This document shows positions 7,834-16,630 of a stretch of 64,000 nt of DNA, in pieces. The DNA is from Selenomonadaceae bacterium (lineage in GTDB: Bacteria > Bacillota > Negativicutes > Selenomonadales > Selenomonadaceae). Where the stretch lies: NCBI GenBank assembly GCA_017515635.1, contig JAFWFO010000035.1:28000-91999 (forward strand), read 5' to 3'. The position numbers and the translations under genes were made by a program. Each line of letters starts with the position of its first letter. The stretch's first letter is position 1. The notes under the pieces were generated by a model. The model saw only the letters and a program-made list of their open reading frames with translations. It ran no database searches and was not told where the DNA came from.

Positions 7834-8649
7834 TCACGGCAGGACGGCGGAAATTGTATCGGCGTCGGTGAACGTGACGGGCGCAAGCAACATGTAAGCC
7901 GAGATTATCAACAGCGCGACGAACAATCCCGCGAAAATGTTTCTCTTGAGCCGCAGGTCTTTGCCGAGCGAGTCAAAATCTTCCGTGCGAGTCTTGACGG
8001 TAAAAAATATCGTTGCCGCCAAAAGCAAAATTTCAGCCAGTGCCGTCAAAAAAATTTTGTCACGGTGCCAAATTTTGAACTCAACGCGCATGTGTTTATC
8101 CGTGCCGCTCAAAAGCGACGGAGCTAAATTCCACGTCAAAACTTTCCGGGCGGCGTCAATTTTGTCCGCGTTGTGATTTTCGGCGGCGTGCGGCAACTCA
8201 ATCGTCAAATCGAAAGTTACCTGCGACAAAACGCTTTGCACGGCGGCGGCTTCACTCGGCGAAAAACTTTGATCGCCCGACGAAATAAAATCGAAATTGT
8301 ACGAGTCGAAGAACCAGCCCTTGCGTTGACGAATGCCCGCGCATTTATCTTTGTGCGCCGCGAAGAGCGAAAAATTTTCTGCCGCAAAACTTTCGACGCT
8401 CGGATAATTGACGCGAACTTCAAAGCCGCTCATGTTATTTTCCGCGACGGGCGAAATTTCCGCGTTCGGATTATGCGCGAAATTTTCTTTGAACGATTCA
8501 ATTTGCTCGGCAAGAAGCGGGACGCCGATAAATTTGTCGCGCATGTAAACTTTTCCGTCGTCCGTGATAATCAGCGTCGAATTGCCTTGAAAACAACCCG
8601 CGCAGGTTACGCAGAAAAAAATCGTCGCGAACACAAAAAATTTTTTCAT
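7834..8649 (-). CDS. LppM-like lipoprotein with C-terminal membrane segments (copy A)
   Basis: 271 residues. A lipoprotein signal peptide ends in the lipobox VTCAGC, so Cys19 is the expected lipidated residue. The body starts with a strand pattern LIITDDGKVYMRDKF, similar to the LppM/DUF3153 domain. Two hydrophobic helices near the C terminus (about 205-222 and 240-258) would also anchor it in the cytoplasmic membrane. The gene directly upstream (8688-9503) encodes a same-length paralogue with the same landmarks (FNFANNP-type segment, KCAGI, FKIWH, APVTFT-ADTIS end). The function is unknown. Confidence 0.75.
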   Translation of the reverse strand: MKKFFVFATIFFCVTCAGCFQGNSTLIITDDGKVYMRDKFIGVPLLAEQIESFKENFAHNPNAEISPVAENNMSGFEVRVNYPSVESFAAENFSLFAAHKDKCAGIRQRKGWFFDSYNFDFISSGDQSFSPSEAAAVQSVLSQVTFDLTIELPHAAENHNADKIDAARKVLTWNLAPSLLSGTDKHMRVEFKIWHRDKIFLTALAEILLLAATIFFTVKTRTEDFDSLGKDLRLKRNIFAGLFVALLIISAYMLLAPVTFTDADTISAVLP

Positions 8650-8687
8650 CGGCGTCGCTCCTTCGTTCGTTCAAATTGCAAGATGCT

Positions 8688-9503
8688 TTATTTTATGGTT
8701 TGCGAAATTGTATCGGCGGGCGTGAACGTAACCGGCGCATAACCCAAGAACAGGAAGGCTATCAGCAACACGACGAACAATCCGAAGCAAATGTTGCGTT
8801 TTTTGGTAATGCTCGCCGCAATTTCTTCGTTCGCCGCAGATTTTATTTTATCGTTGAAATTTATTCCCGCGACAAAAAGCGCAATCATAATTGCCAAAAC
8901 GATGTAAATGCGTGTGGTGTGCCAAATTTTGAACGTGAATTGCACGGGGACTTCTTTTCCTTCGCCCAATCCGATGTCCAAATTCCAACTCAGCTCTTTT
9001 TGAGCGGGGTCGATGGGGTAGGAGTTGGTTTTTTCTGCCGAGTGCGGCAATTTGACCGACACATTGACGAAACCTGCACTGATCGCCGATTTCATTTTTT
9101 CGGCTTCTTCGGGCGAAAGATTCGGATTAATTTCCGCAATCAGGTCGAAATTGTACGTGTCGCACAAAAGCCCCTTGTGTTGCTGAATTCCGGCGCATTT
9201 TCCTTCACGGGCGGAGAAGAATGTAAATTTTTCCGCCGCGAAAGCTTCAATGCTCGGATATTTTACGTCGATTTCGTAGCCGCTCACATTCTCTTCGGTT
9301 ACGGGCGTGATTTTTGCGTCGGGATTGTTCGCGAATTTGTTTTTGAGTTCTTCAATCTTGGCAGCCCCTTCCGGAGGCGCGACAAATTTGTTGTGCATTG
9401 AAACTTTGCCGTCTTCGGAAATTGTCAGCGTCGTTTCGATGTTCATGCACCCCGTGCACGCCACGCAAAGCAGAAGGAACGCGAGCAAAACCAGTTTCCG
9501 CAT
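8688..9503 (-). CDS. LppM-like lipoprotein with C-terminal membrane segments (copy B)
   Basis: 271 residues, paralogue of the gene 38 bp downstream. The lipobox is VACTGC, followed by a repeated domain start LTISEDGKVSMHNKF and two late hydrophobic helices ending GYAPVTFTPADTIS. The start chosen is the ATG at 9503 with GGAGGG; the same frame stays open further upstream, but that part overlaps the putP end. Tandem paralogues of identical length suggest a local duplication followed by divergence. The domain is shared with LppM/DUF3153 lipoproteins; no activity can be stated. Confidence 0.75.
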   Translation of the reverse strand: MRKLVLLAFLLLCVACTGCMNIETTLTISEDGKVSMHNKFVAPPEGAAKIEELKNKFANNPDAKITPVTEENVSGYEIDVKYPSIEAFAAEKFTFFSAREGKCAGIQQHKGLLCDTYNFDLIAEINPNLSPEEAEKMKSAISAGFVNVSVKLPHSAEKTNSYPIDPAQKELSWNLDIGLGEGKEVPVQFTFKIWHTTRIYIVLAIMIALFVAGINFNDKIKSAANEEIAASITKKRNICFGLFVVLLIAFLFLGYAPVTFTPADTISQTIK

Positions 9504-9534
9504 GTTGAAACCCTCCAAGCAAAAAATATAAAAC

Positions 9535-11013
9535 TCAAGCTCTTGACGAGCCGACTTTGTCGAACGTCGCTTGAATATCTTTATCGGGTTCCGAGTCGAG
9601 CTTGCTGACAATCCAAATTGCAAGCAGTGCGAAAATAAATCCGGGAACAATTTCATACAGCCCGAAAAGCTCAAATTGTTTCCACACAAGCACAGTCACT
9701 CCGCCGACGATAATTCCCGCGATAACTCCGCGCCGTGTCGTGCGTTTCCAAAACAGACTCATCAACACGACGGGGCCGAACGCCGCGCCGAAGCCCGCCC
9801 AAGCGTAAGCAACCATGTCGAGAATGAAACTGTCGGGATTGAAGCCGAGGAACACCGCGATTGACGCGATAATCAAAACCGACGCCCGCGAAATCCAAAC
9901 CAGTTCCGTTTGATTGGCGTCTTTACGGAGCAAAGTTTTGTAAAAATCCTGCGCGAAGGCCGACGCCGCAACCAAAAGTTGTGACGAGGCAGTTGACATT
10001 ATCGCCGCCAAAACCGCGCTCAAAACCAAACCCGCAATTATCGGCGGGAAAAGCTGATTCGTCATCACGAGGAAGACAGTTTCGGAATTCGTGCCCTCAA
10101 GCGGCGTGGACAAGTAAACCGTGCCGACCATGCCGACCGCGACAGCCGCCGCCAAACTCAAAATAACCCACGTCATTGCGATATGCGTTGCCTGCGGAAT
10201 TTCTTTCGTCGACTTTATCGCCATGAATCTAACCAAAATGTGCGGTTGACCGAAATAGCCGATGCCCCACGCCAAAAGCGAAATTAATTCAATCGCGCCG
10301 AGTGTCGTGCCGTCCGGTTTCAGGAACGGTTCAAACAACGTCGATTTGTATTCGGAAATTGCGCTGATTGTGTCGCCGAATCCGCCCAAACTCATTGCCG
10401 CGCAGATTGGCACAAGCAAAATCGCGAAAAACATCATCACGCCTTGAATAAAATCTGTGCGACTGACTGCCAGAAATCCACCGATTAAAGTGTAAAAAAC
10501 GACCGAGCCGGCTCCGAGAAAAATTGCGTATTGGAACGGCAGACCGAAGACCGTTTCAAAAAGTTTTCCAGCCGCAACAAATCCGCTTGACGTGTACAGA
10601 ATAAAAAATATCAGAATGAAAATTGCGGGGACGATTCGCAAAAGTCCGCTTGTGTCCTTGTAACGGTTCTGCAAAAATTCGGGGAGCGTCAACGCGTTGC
10701 CCGCCAGTTCCGTGTATTGACGGAGTCGCGCCGCAACAAAATGCCAGTTCGCCCACGTGCCGATAGCAATGCCGACGGCGATCCAGCCCGCGTTCAAGCC
10801 CGCAAGATACGCGAAACCCGGCACGCCCATAAGCATCCAGCCGCTCATGTCGGAGGCTTCCGCGCTCAACGACGTAACCCACGCACCGAGTTTGCGGTTG
10901 CCCAAAAAATAATCGCTCATGTTTTTCGTGCGGCGGTAGTAGTAAACGCCAATCGCCATCATCAGCCCGATATACAGGACAAACGTGTTGATAATTATGA
11001 TGTCGTTTGTCAA
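9535..11013 (-). CDS. putP: sodium/proline symporter
   Basis: 492 residues with about 13 membrane helices, the sodium:solute symporter fold. PutP hallmarks include SAEASDMSGWMLMGVPG (helix 2), LPEFLQNRYKD, SRTDFIQGVMMFF and GYFGQPHILVRFMA. It imports proline with sodium. The start is TTG at 11013 behind AAAGGAGAG; the C terminus is the usual short cytoplasmic tail. It is followed after 31 bp by the LppM-like pair, which may share its transcript. Confidence 0.93.
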   Translation of the reverse strand: MTNDIIIINTFVLYIGLMMAIGVYYYRRTKNMSDYFLGNRKLGAWVTSLSAEASDMSGWMLMGVPGFAYLAGLNAGWIAVGIAIGTWANWHFVAARLRQYTELAGNALTLPEFLQNRYKDTSGLLRIVPAIFILIFFILYTSSGFVAAGKLFETVFGLPFQYAIFLGAGSVVFYTLIGGFLAVSRTDFIQGVMMFFAILLVPICAAMSLGGFGDTISAISEYKSTLFEPFLKPDGTTLGAIELISLLAWGIGYFGQPHILVRFMAIKSTKEIPQATHIAMTWVILSLAAAVAVGMVGTVYLSTPLEGTNSETVFLVMTNQLFPPIIAGLVLSAVLAAIMSTASSQLLVAASAFAQDFYKTLLRKDANQTELVWISRASVLIIASIAVFLGFNPDSFILDMVAYAWAGFGAAFGPVVLMSLFWKRTTRRGVIAGIIVGGVTVLVWKQFELFGLYEIVPGFIFALLAIWIVSKLDSEPDKDIQATFDKVGSSRA

Positions 11014-11126
11014 AAGATCATCTCTCCTTTCGTAACGGCGATATTATATCCGTGAAGGAGCTTTTCTGCAACGTTCGGGGCGTCGACGTGATATAATCGG
11101 CAAAAATTTTTCGGAGGGAATTTTTA

Positions 11127-12260
11127 ATGACGAGCATTGTAAACGGGCGATTGATTTTACCCGACGACGACGGAAATTTTAAAATCTGCGAAGGAAAAGT
11201 TTTGAACTTCGACGAGAAAATTTTTTCGATAAGCGATTCGGTCGACGGCGAAATTTTCGACGCGGAAAATGATTTCGTTGCGCCCGGATTTATCAACGTG
11301 CACATTCACGGCTGCGCGGGAGCCGACACAATGGACGACGATTTAAACGCGTTGAAAACCATGCGCGAATTTTTACCGACTTCAGGCGTCACAAGTTTTT
11401 TGCCGACGACTATGACAATGCCGCTTGAAAAAATTTCCGCCGCACTCGAAAGAATTCGTCGCGAACAGAAAATTTCTCACGGGGCAAAAATTATCGGCGC
11501 ACATCTCGAAGGTCCTTTTATCAGCAAAAAATTCAAAGGCGCGCAGGCTGAAGAAAACATTATCCCAGCCGATTTCGCGTTCGTCGAAAAATTTGCGGAC
11601 GTGATTAAAATCGTCACCGTCGCGCCCGAAGAAATTTCGTTCGACTTTATTGATCGTTGTCGCAAAAAAAATATCGTCGTGTCAATCGGGCACAGCGCGG
11701 CGACTTACGAAATTGCACGGGCGGCGATTGAGCGCGGAGCCAAACACATCACGCACCTTTTCAACGCTCAAAGTCCGTTGCACCACAGAAAACCCGGCGT
11801 TGTCGGGGCGGCTCTCGATTCGGACGCGGTGGTTGAAATTATCGCCGACAATGTTCACGTTCACCCCGTCGCTCAACGGCTTGCAAAAAAAATTAAGCCG
11901 CGCAGTCAAATCGTTTTGATAACGGATTCGATGCGGGCTTGCGGTTTCGGTGACGGAATCAGCGAACTCGGCGGTCAAAAAGTTTTCGTCAACGGAAATT
12001 TTGCCACTTTGGCGGACGGGACACTTGTCGGCTCCGTCGCCACGTTAAATAATGTGCTGAAAAATTTCTGCGCGAACACGGGGCTTGACGTTGCGTCGGG
12101 CGTCGAACTCGTGACGAAAAATCCCGCCGTTGAGCTGAAAATTTTTGACAGTTTCGGAAGTCTCGAAGTCGGGAAATCTGCCGACATTACAATTTTCGAC
12201 GACGATTTTAACGTCAAAGAAACTTTTATCGACGGCGCAAAATACGTGACGCAACAGTAA
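11127..12260 (+). CDS. nagA: N-acetylglucosamine-6-phosphate deacetylase
   Basis: 377 residues, amidohydrolase fold. It removes acetate from GlcNAc-6-P in amino-sugar salvage, feeding glucosamine-6-phosphate back toward the pathway served by glmS. Metal and substrate motifs are visible: HIHGC, HLEGPF, GHSAATY, HLFNAQSPLHHRKPG and LITDSM. GGAGGG precedes the ATG. No nagB is adjacent. It is divergent from putP, and its end faces a composite palindromic repeat and then the end of rsmB. Confidence 0.95.
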   Translation: MTSIVNGRLILPDDDGNFKICEGKVLNFDEKIFSISDSVDGEIFDAENDFVAPGFINVHIHGCAGADTMDDDLNALKTMREFLPTSGVTSFLPTTMTMPLEKISAALERIRREQKISHGAKIIGAHLEGPFISKKFKGAQAEENIIPADFAFVEKFADVIKIVTVAPEEISFDFIDRCRKKNIVVSIGHSAATYEIARAAIERGAKHITHLFNAQSPLHHRKPGVVGAALDSDAVVEIIADNVHVHPVAQRLAKKIKPRSQIVLITDSMRACGFGDGISELGGQKVFVNGNFATLADGTLVGSVATLNNVLKNFCANTGLDVASGVELVTKNPAVELKIFDSFGSLEVGKSADITIFDDDFNVKETFIDGAKYVTQQ

Positions 12261-12261
12261 T

Positions 12262-12371
12262 TCCGGCCGTCATGGATGACGGCCGCTCCGCCTGTCGCAT
12301 TTCGCGTGACGCGAAATACCGCAGGCGCAGTTTTCTTTGGTTACTTTCTTTTGCTGCCAAAAGAAAGTAAC
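12262..12371. repeat. composite three-palindrome intergenic element, copy A
   Basis: Three palindromes in a row: 12264-12285 (GCCGTCAT/ATGACGGC core), 12291-12325 (ATTTCGCGTGACGCGAAAT core) and 12340-12371 (TTACTTTCTTTTG pairing with CAAAAGAAAGTAA). The same three modules occur in reverse order at 27151-27321. Here the element lies between the convergent nagA and rsmB, and the last palindrome may act as their terminator. Confidence 0.8.
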
Positions 12372-12373
12372 AT

Positions 12374-13657
12374 TCAACGACGAATCAATTTCGCGGCAAA
12401 AAATCCGTCAGTATTCGTGACGTGCGGCAGGAAAATTTTCGTCTCGACAAGTTCAAAGTCTTTATGCGTCGACAAAAAATTTTCGACGACCGATTGATTT
12501 TCGCGCTTTAAAATCGTGCACGTTGAATAAACCAAAGTGCCGCCGTGCTTGAGAGTTTCCGCCGCGCTTGACAAAATTTCACCCTGCAACGTCGGCAACG
12601 CGTCAATGTCGGCAATATTTTTCCAGCGCATGTCGGCTTTTCGACGAAGCACGCCCAAGCCCGAACACGGCGCGTCAACCAAAACTTTATCGGCCTGCGC
12701 GGGAAATTTTTTGCCGAGTTCGCGAGCGTCAATCAAAAGCGGTTCGATAATTTTTATTCCGAGACGTTCGGCATTTTGCTTGATGTGTTCGATTTTCGTT
12801 TCGTAAATGTCCGCCGCGACGATTCGCCCGCGATTTTGCATAAGTTCCGCCATGTGCGTGGATTTGCCGCCCGGTGCCGCGCAACAATCGATGACGAATT
12901 CGCCCGCCTGCGGATTCAAAAATCTTGCCGCCGACATTGAGCTTTCGTCCTGAACTTGACAAAGCCCGTCGCGCAGCGGTCGAAATTTATCAAGTGCGCC
13001 GTGTCCGCGACAAATTATACCTTCGGGCGCGAAAGTTGACGGTTCGGCTTGAACGTCGAATTTTTTCAGTGCGTCCAAAATTTTTTCTCGCGTCGTCCGC
13101 AAAAAGTTCACGCGTAAACAAAGCGGCGGGTCTGTGTTGTCGAAGTCCAAAAGTTTTTTCGTCGCGTCAAGCCCGAATTCTTCGACGAAAATTTTCACGA
13201 GCGGCGCGGGGTGAAAACTTCTTAACGCCAGCGATTCAACGTCGTCGCCCGTCGGGAAATCTGATTTTGTCGGTTCGCGAACGGCCGAGCGCAAAACTCC
13301 GTTGACGAATTTCGCCGCGCTTTGTGAACAAAATTTTTTCGCCAGCTCCGTCGATTCGTTGACCGCCGCTGAATTCGGCACGCGGTCGAGGAAAAAAATT
13401 TGATACATGCCGACACGCAACACCGCCAAAACTTTTGCGTCGATTTTTTTCAGCGGGCGATTCAGGTATTTTGAAATTTTCCAATCGAGTGACGCGCCGG
13501 CTTTAACTGTGCCGTAAACCAGCTCCGTGCAAAATTTTCTGTCGCGGTCGTCGAATTTTTCTTGCCGCAAAGTTTGTGCCAAAACGACATTAGCCCACGC
13601 GCCTTTTGTTGCGACTTCGTGGACAATTTTTGTTGCCGCCAATCTGATTTTATCCAA
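12374..13657 (-). CDS. rsmB: 16S rRNA (cytosine967-C5)-methyltransferase
   Basis: 427 residues. An N-terminal NusB-like RNA-binding domain (about 1-130) precedes a Rossmann methyltransferase. The SAM site is CCAAPGGKSTHMA; the two catalytic cysteines are in DAPCSGLGVLRRKADMRW and VYSTCTILKRENQ. It methylates C967 of 16S rRNA. It heads a minus-strand group with the NeuD-like gene and the RNase E/G upstream, with gaps of 6-12 bp, suggesting one transcript. Confidence 0.95.
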   Translation of the reverse strand: MDKIRLAATKIVHEVATKGAWANVVLAQTLRQEKFDDRDRKFCTELVYGTVKAGASLDWKISKYLNRPLKKIDAKVLAVLRVGMYQIFFLDRVPNSAAVNESTELAKKFCSQSAAKFVNGVLRSAVREPTKSDFPTGDDVESLALRSFHPAPLVKIFVEEFGLDATKKLLDFDNTDPPLCLRVNFLRTTREKILDALKKFDVQAEPSTFAPEGIICRGHGALDKFRPLRDGLCQVQDESSMSAARFLNPQAGEFVIDCCAAPGGKSTHMAELMQNRGRIVAADIYETKIEHIKQNAERLGIKIIEPLLIDARELGKKFPAQADKVLVDAPCSGLGVLRRKADMRWKNIADIDALPTLQGEILSSAAETLKHGGTLVYSTCTILKRENQSVVENFLSTHKDFELVETKIFLPHVTNTDGFFAAKLIRR

Positions 13658-13666
13658 GGTTGCCTC

Positions 13667-14308
13667 CTAAATTTCGATTGCGGGATTGCCGAAAACTTTT
13701 GCGCCGGCTTTGACGCGTTTCAAAACGACCGCACCTGCTCCAACCGTCGCGCCGTCATCGACTTTCGCTTTCGGGACAATAATTGCGCCGCTGCCGATAA
13801 AAACTTCCGCGCCGATTTTGCTCCAGCCGGCAATGTTCGCGTGCGGCATAATGCAGGAAAAATTCCCGATCGTTACGTCATGCCCGATAATCGTCATTGC
13901 GTTCGTCGCAACAAAATCGCCGATAACCGCGCTGTCGCCAATGTCCGTGTGCGGGGAAATTATCACGCCGCGACCGAGTTTGACCGTCGGCATGACGTAA
14001 GCCAATTCGCTGACGAGATTTATAAATTCGCCGCCGCGTGACAAAATTTTTTCGCACAAAACTTTTCGTGCCTTGGGAGTTCCGACCGCGCAGGTGAAAA
14101 CGTCATCGGCGCAAATTTCGTAATTGTTCACGTCGCCGAGCACGGGAACATCTTCGGGCAAGCGCGCATAATCTTCCGCCGAAAGTTTAACATCGCCGTC
14201 GAGAAAACCTTTTATGCGCCAGTCGACATCAAAGCCGATTGATTGTTGCGCGTGCCAAAAAAGTTCGCGGGCAAAAGCTCCCGTACCAATGATAATCAAA
14301 TTTTTCAT
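13667..14308 (-). CDS. NeuD/PglD-like sugar O/N-acyltransferase
   Basis: 213 residues. An N-terminal Rossmann-like part (LIIIGTGAFARELFW) is followed by a left-handed beta helix of hexapeptide repeats (about residues 95-200, for example VIGDFVATNAMTIIGHD). This is the arrangement of PglD and NeuD acetyltransferases, which use acetyl-CoA to modify nucleotide amino sugars or sialic acids. The ATG at 14308 has GAGGTG at proper distance; a GTG two codons earlier lies too close. The sugar substrate is not predictable. Its position in a ribosome/RNA-maturation group gives no clue to pathway. Confidence 0.85.
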   Translation of the reverse strand: MKNLIIIGTGAFARELFWHAQQSIGFDVDWRIKGFLDGDVKLSAEDYARLPEDVPVLGDVNNYEICADDVFTCAVGTPKARKVLCEKILSRGGEFINLVSELAYVMPTVKLGRGVIISPHTDIGDSAVIGDFVATNAMTIIGHDVTIGNFSCIMPHANIAGWSKIGAEVFIGSGAIIVPKAKVDDGATVGAGAVVLKRVKAGAKVFGNPAIEI

Positions 14309-14320
14309 GCTCACACCTCT

Positions 14321-15415
14321 TTAATGTTGCGAACCGTGCCGCGTGATTTCGACAAGTCCCAGCGGCGTCATGTCAACGATTGTCGTTTTGTTTCGGTCAA
14401 GCCGCGCACCTTCGCGCAGGAAGTCCAGCAATTTTTTTTTGTGCGCGTCGCCGGTCATGTCGATAAAATCCACGATAATTATTCCGCCGATGTCGCGCAA
14501 TTTCAGTTGCCGCAGAATTAATTCCGCCGCCTCCAAATTCGTGAGCAAAATCGTTTCGTCGAAGTCGTTTCGCCCGACAAATTTATTCGTGTTCACGTCA
14601 ATCGCCGTCAAAGCTTCGGTTTTGTCGAAAATAATTTGTCCGCCGCTGGGCAACGGCAATTCGCGTTTGTGAACGTCGGAAATTTCACCGGCAATGCCAA
14701 ACGTTTCAAAAATCGGCGCGTCGCCTTCGTGGAAGGAAATTTTTTCGGGCGGAACAAGTTCGCCGAATCGACGCAAAATTTTCAGGTTGTCGACGATAAA
14801 ATTTTCTGTATCGGGTTCGTCGCGCAAAAGTTTTTCGATTAAATCATTGTCGTTGTACAAAAGCGCGGGCGGTTTGCGTTTGGAATTGCGTTCGAGAATT
14901 CTCGCCCAAAGTTTTTCGAGCGCGGCAAGTTCGTCGAGCAAAATTTCTTCGTCGCAACCTTCCGCCGCCGTTCGGACAATCAAGCCCGTTTCATTCGGAC
15001 GAATTTTTTTCGCCAGCGCGTGAAGTCGGTTGCGTTCGTCGCCGCGAATTTTGTTTGACACGCCGATATATCCCATCGTCGGCAAAAAAATCAAAAACCG
15101 TCCCGCCAAACTGAAATTCAACGTCGCCCGTGCCGCTTTCGTGCCGACAGATTCTTTTTCGATTTGAATCAACACGCTTTGCCCGATTGAAAATTTTTGC
15201 GTCGATTTGAATTGCAGAAAAACATTTTTGTCGCGCCCGATGTCTACGAAAACCGCCTTCATGCCCGGCAAAATATTTTGCACGCGTCCTTTGTAAATGT
15301 TGCCGCTCAAGCGCGGGTTGTCGTCGCTTGCGGAATAAATCGCTTCAAGTTGCCCGTCGACGAGCACCGCCGCAGTCGTTTCGCCGCCTCTGCAACTCAC
15401 GAGGATTTTTTTCAT
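14321..15415 (-). CDS. rng: ribonuclease E/G family protein, short form without the zinc-link region
   Basis: 364 residues against roughly 490 for RNase G. The S1 domain (NIYKGRVQNILPGMKAVFVDIG), the 5'-sensor region and the DNase I-like catalytic core with both metal aspartates (LTAIDVNTNKFVG and IIIVDFIDM) are present. The frame ends right after LGLVEITRHGSQH, where family members continue into the CPxC zinc-link and small dimerisation domains. No continuation is visible in another frame: the next gene begins 12 bp on. It probably still binds and cleaves RNA, but its oligomeric state should differ. The start is ATG at 15415. Confidence 0.85.
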   Translation of the reverse strand: MKKILVSCRGGETTAAVLVDGQLEAIYSASDDNPRLSGNIYKGRVQNILPGMKAVFVDIGRDKNVFLQFKSTQKFSIGQSVLIQIEKESVGTKAARATLNFSLAGRFLIFLPTMGYIGVSNKIRGDERNRLHALAKKIRPNETGLIVRTAAEGCDEEILLDELAALEKLWARILERNSKRKPPALLYNDNDLIEKLLRDEPDTENFIVDNLKILRRFGELVPPEKISFHEGDAPIFETFGIAGEISDVHKRELPLPSGGQIIFDKTEALTAIDVNTNKFVGRNDFDETILLTNLEAAELILRQLKLRDIGGIIIVDFIDMTGDAHKKKLLDFLREGARLDRNKTTIVDMTPLGLVEITRHGSQH

Positions 15416-15611
15416 TAAATCAGCTCACTTTCCGCCGCGCATTGTACCACAACGAAAAATTTTCGTCGCGGCTTGAAAAAAAATTTTCGTTTCGTCGGAA
15501 AGTCTGTGTTATAATTCCGCGCAAAGGAGGAATTTTTATTTACGGCATGATGATTAACCGAATATTATGCCGAATCTCGAAGTAACTAATGCTTGGAGTT
15601 GATGACAAACG

Positions 15612-16169
15612 TTGAAAAAATTTTTTCTTGCGATTATAGCGGTGCTGTTCGCTTTGACTTGTTCGGCTGACGCGGCTGACAACGTCAATCTTGTTCGCGT
15701 GTCGGATTTCAACCCGAAAGAATTTATTGACCGAATGGGCACCGGCGTCGTTTACCAAACTTTTCGGCAAAGCGGCAAGCTCGTCGCTTTCACGCAGCTG
15801 AAAAGTCGCCCGCAATTTTACGACGCGGAAAATTTCCCCGGCATGAGCGTTGTGGGGACAGTCTTCGGCGTTGAAGGCGATCCCTTGCCCGACGGTGAAG
15901 TTCGTTTCTTCGTCGACAACGAAGGAAATGTTTTCGTCGTGCAATTTCTTGCGTCCGACATCGGCAACGCCAAAACTTCGGGCATGGTGCTTTTGATGGT
16001 TATGGAAGCTCTCGGCTTGAATGAAAACGAAGTTGACGCGCTGATTAATCGTCAGTCACCGATCACCGAAGTTTTTTGCGCGAACACGAAACGCCGAATC
16101 ATCCGCCAAATTTCCGACCGCGAAGGCAGAGTTATAACTTTCTTCGGCGCGTCGAATTCCAAATTGTAA
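15612..16169 (+). CDS. secreted protein of an unnamed family ending in FFGASN (copy A)
   Basis: 185 residues with a cleavable signal peptide (MKKFFLAIIAVLFALTCSADA). I do not recognise the family. A second member is encoded at 63189-63734; both share a VSDxxPxxFxDxMGxGxxYQ block, RQxGxxVAFT, a C-terminal half around MxMEALGxN, and the same last segment FFGASN. The start is TTG behind a weak GGAGT. A TATAAT-like box at about 15510 and a short hairpin (GGCAT/ATGCC, 15543-15573) lie upstream. It should act in the periplasm or outside the cell. Confidence 0.75.
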   Translation: MKKFFLAIIAVLFALTCSADAADNVNLVRVSDFNPKEFIDRMGTGVVYQTFRQSGKLVAFTQLKSRPQFYDAENFPGMSVVGTVFGVEGDPLPDGEVRFFVDNEGNVFVVQFLASDIGNAKTSGMVLLMVMEALGLNENEVDALINRQSPITEVFCANTKRRIIRQISDREGRVITFFGASNSKL

Positions 16170-16180
16170 CACGATAAACG

Positions 16181-16209
16181 TTGACAAGAAATTTTCGGCG
16201 TGATAAACT
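16181..16209 (+). promoter_or_regulatory. predicted sigma-A promoter of ssrA
   Basis: A perfect TTGACA and TAAACT with a 17-bp spacer; the expected transcript start is about 13 nt before the mature tmRNA 5' end. Confidence 0.75.
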
Positions 16210-16228
16210 TCAACAACTTTGAATTAAC

Positions 16229-16576
16229 GGGAGTGAAATAGGATCGACGGGGATGAACGGGGTTAAATAAGCAAGCATCGGCTCCGCAACCGATTGACAA
16301 GCGGAAAACTTTTTATAACTGCGAACGAAGAGTACGCACTCGCGGCTTAAGCCGCGCCCTTGCTTGACCGATTCCGCCTGTCAGGTCGAGGTCAAGGGTC
16401 AATAACAGGCTACCGCGTTTGAGCGCACTGTAGAGCGCGGGAAATTCCAAAGTGCCGGGCTTTGCAGAGGTTGTTGTTGAACTTTGCAGAGTCGAGATTA
16501 ATCAGCAACTGAGCTTGGAGAAAATTTTTCGTCTTCATTTTCGGACGGGGAGGGCGGTACTCCCCCACTTCCACCA
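16229..16576 (+). ncRNA. ssrA: transfer-messenger RNA (tmRNA)
   Basis: 348 nt. The ends form a 7-bp acceptor stem (GGGAGTG with CACTTCC, one G-U), followed by A and an encoded CCA at 16574-16576. The D-arm-like AGGATCGACGGGGAT follows the 5' stem. The tag frame at 16321-16350 reads ANEEYALAA then TAA, giving A-ANEEYALAA on rescued proteins, the degradation signal read by ClpXP/ClpAP. The encoded tag has nine residues rather than the common ten. The T-arm region (16549-16566) forms a strong stem, but its loop reads GGCGGTA instead of a UUCRANY pattern. SmpB is not encoded in the window. Confidence 0.95.
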
Positions 16577-16588
16577 TAAGACAACAAC

Positions 16589-16620
16589 AGCCCGAAGGTT
16601 AAAAACCCTCGGGCTTTTTC
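16589..16620 (+). terminator. intrinsic terminator of ssrA
   Basis: AGCCCGA and TCGGGCT pair around an A-rich loop and are followed by TTTTT, 12 nt after the tmRNA CCA end. Confidence 0.85.
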
Positions 16621-16630
16621 GATTGCGTTT

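Noticed and set aside
15540..15585. 12-codon frame (MMINRILCRISK) after an AAAGGAGG upstream of the secreted-protein gene
   Set aside because: The spacing from the ribosome site is too long, and the segment is better explained as a short hairpin in the leader.
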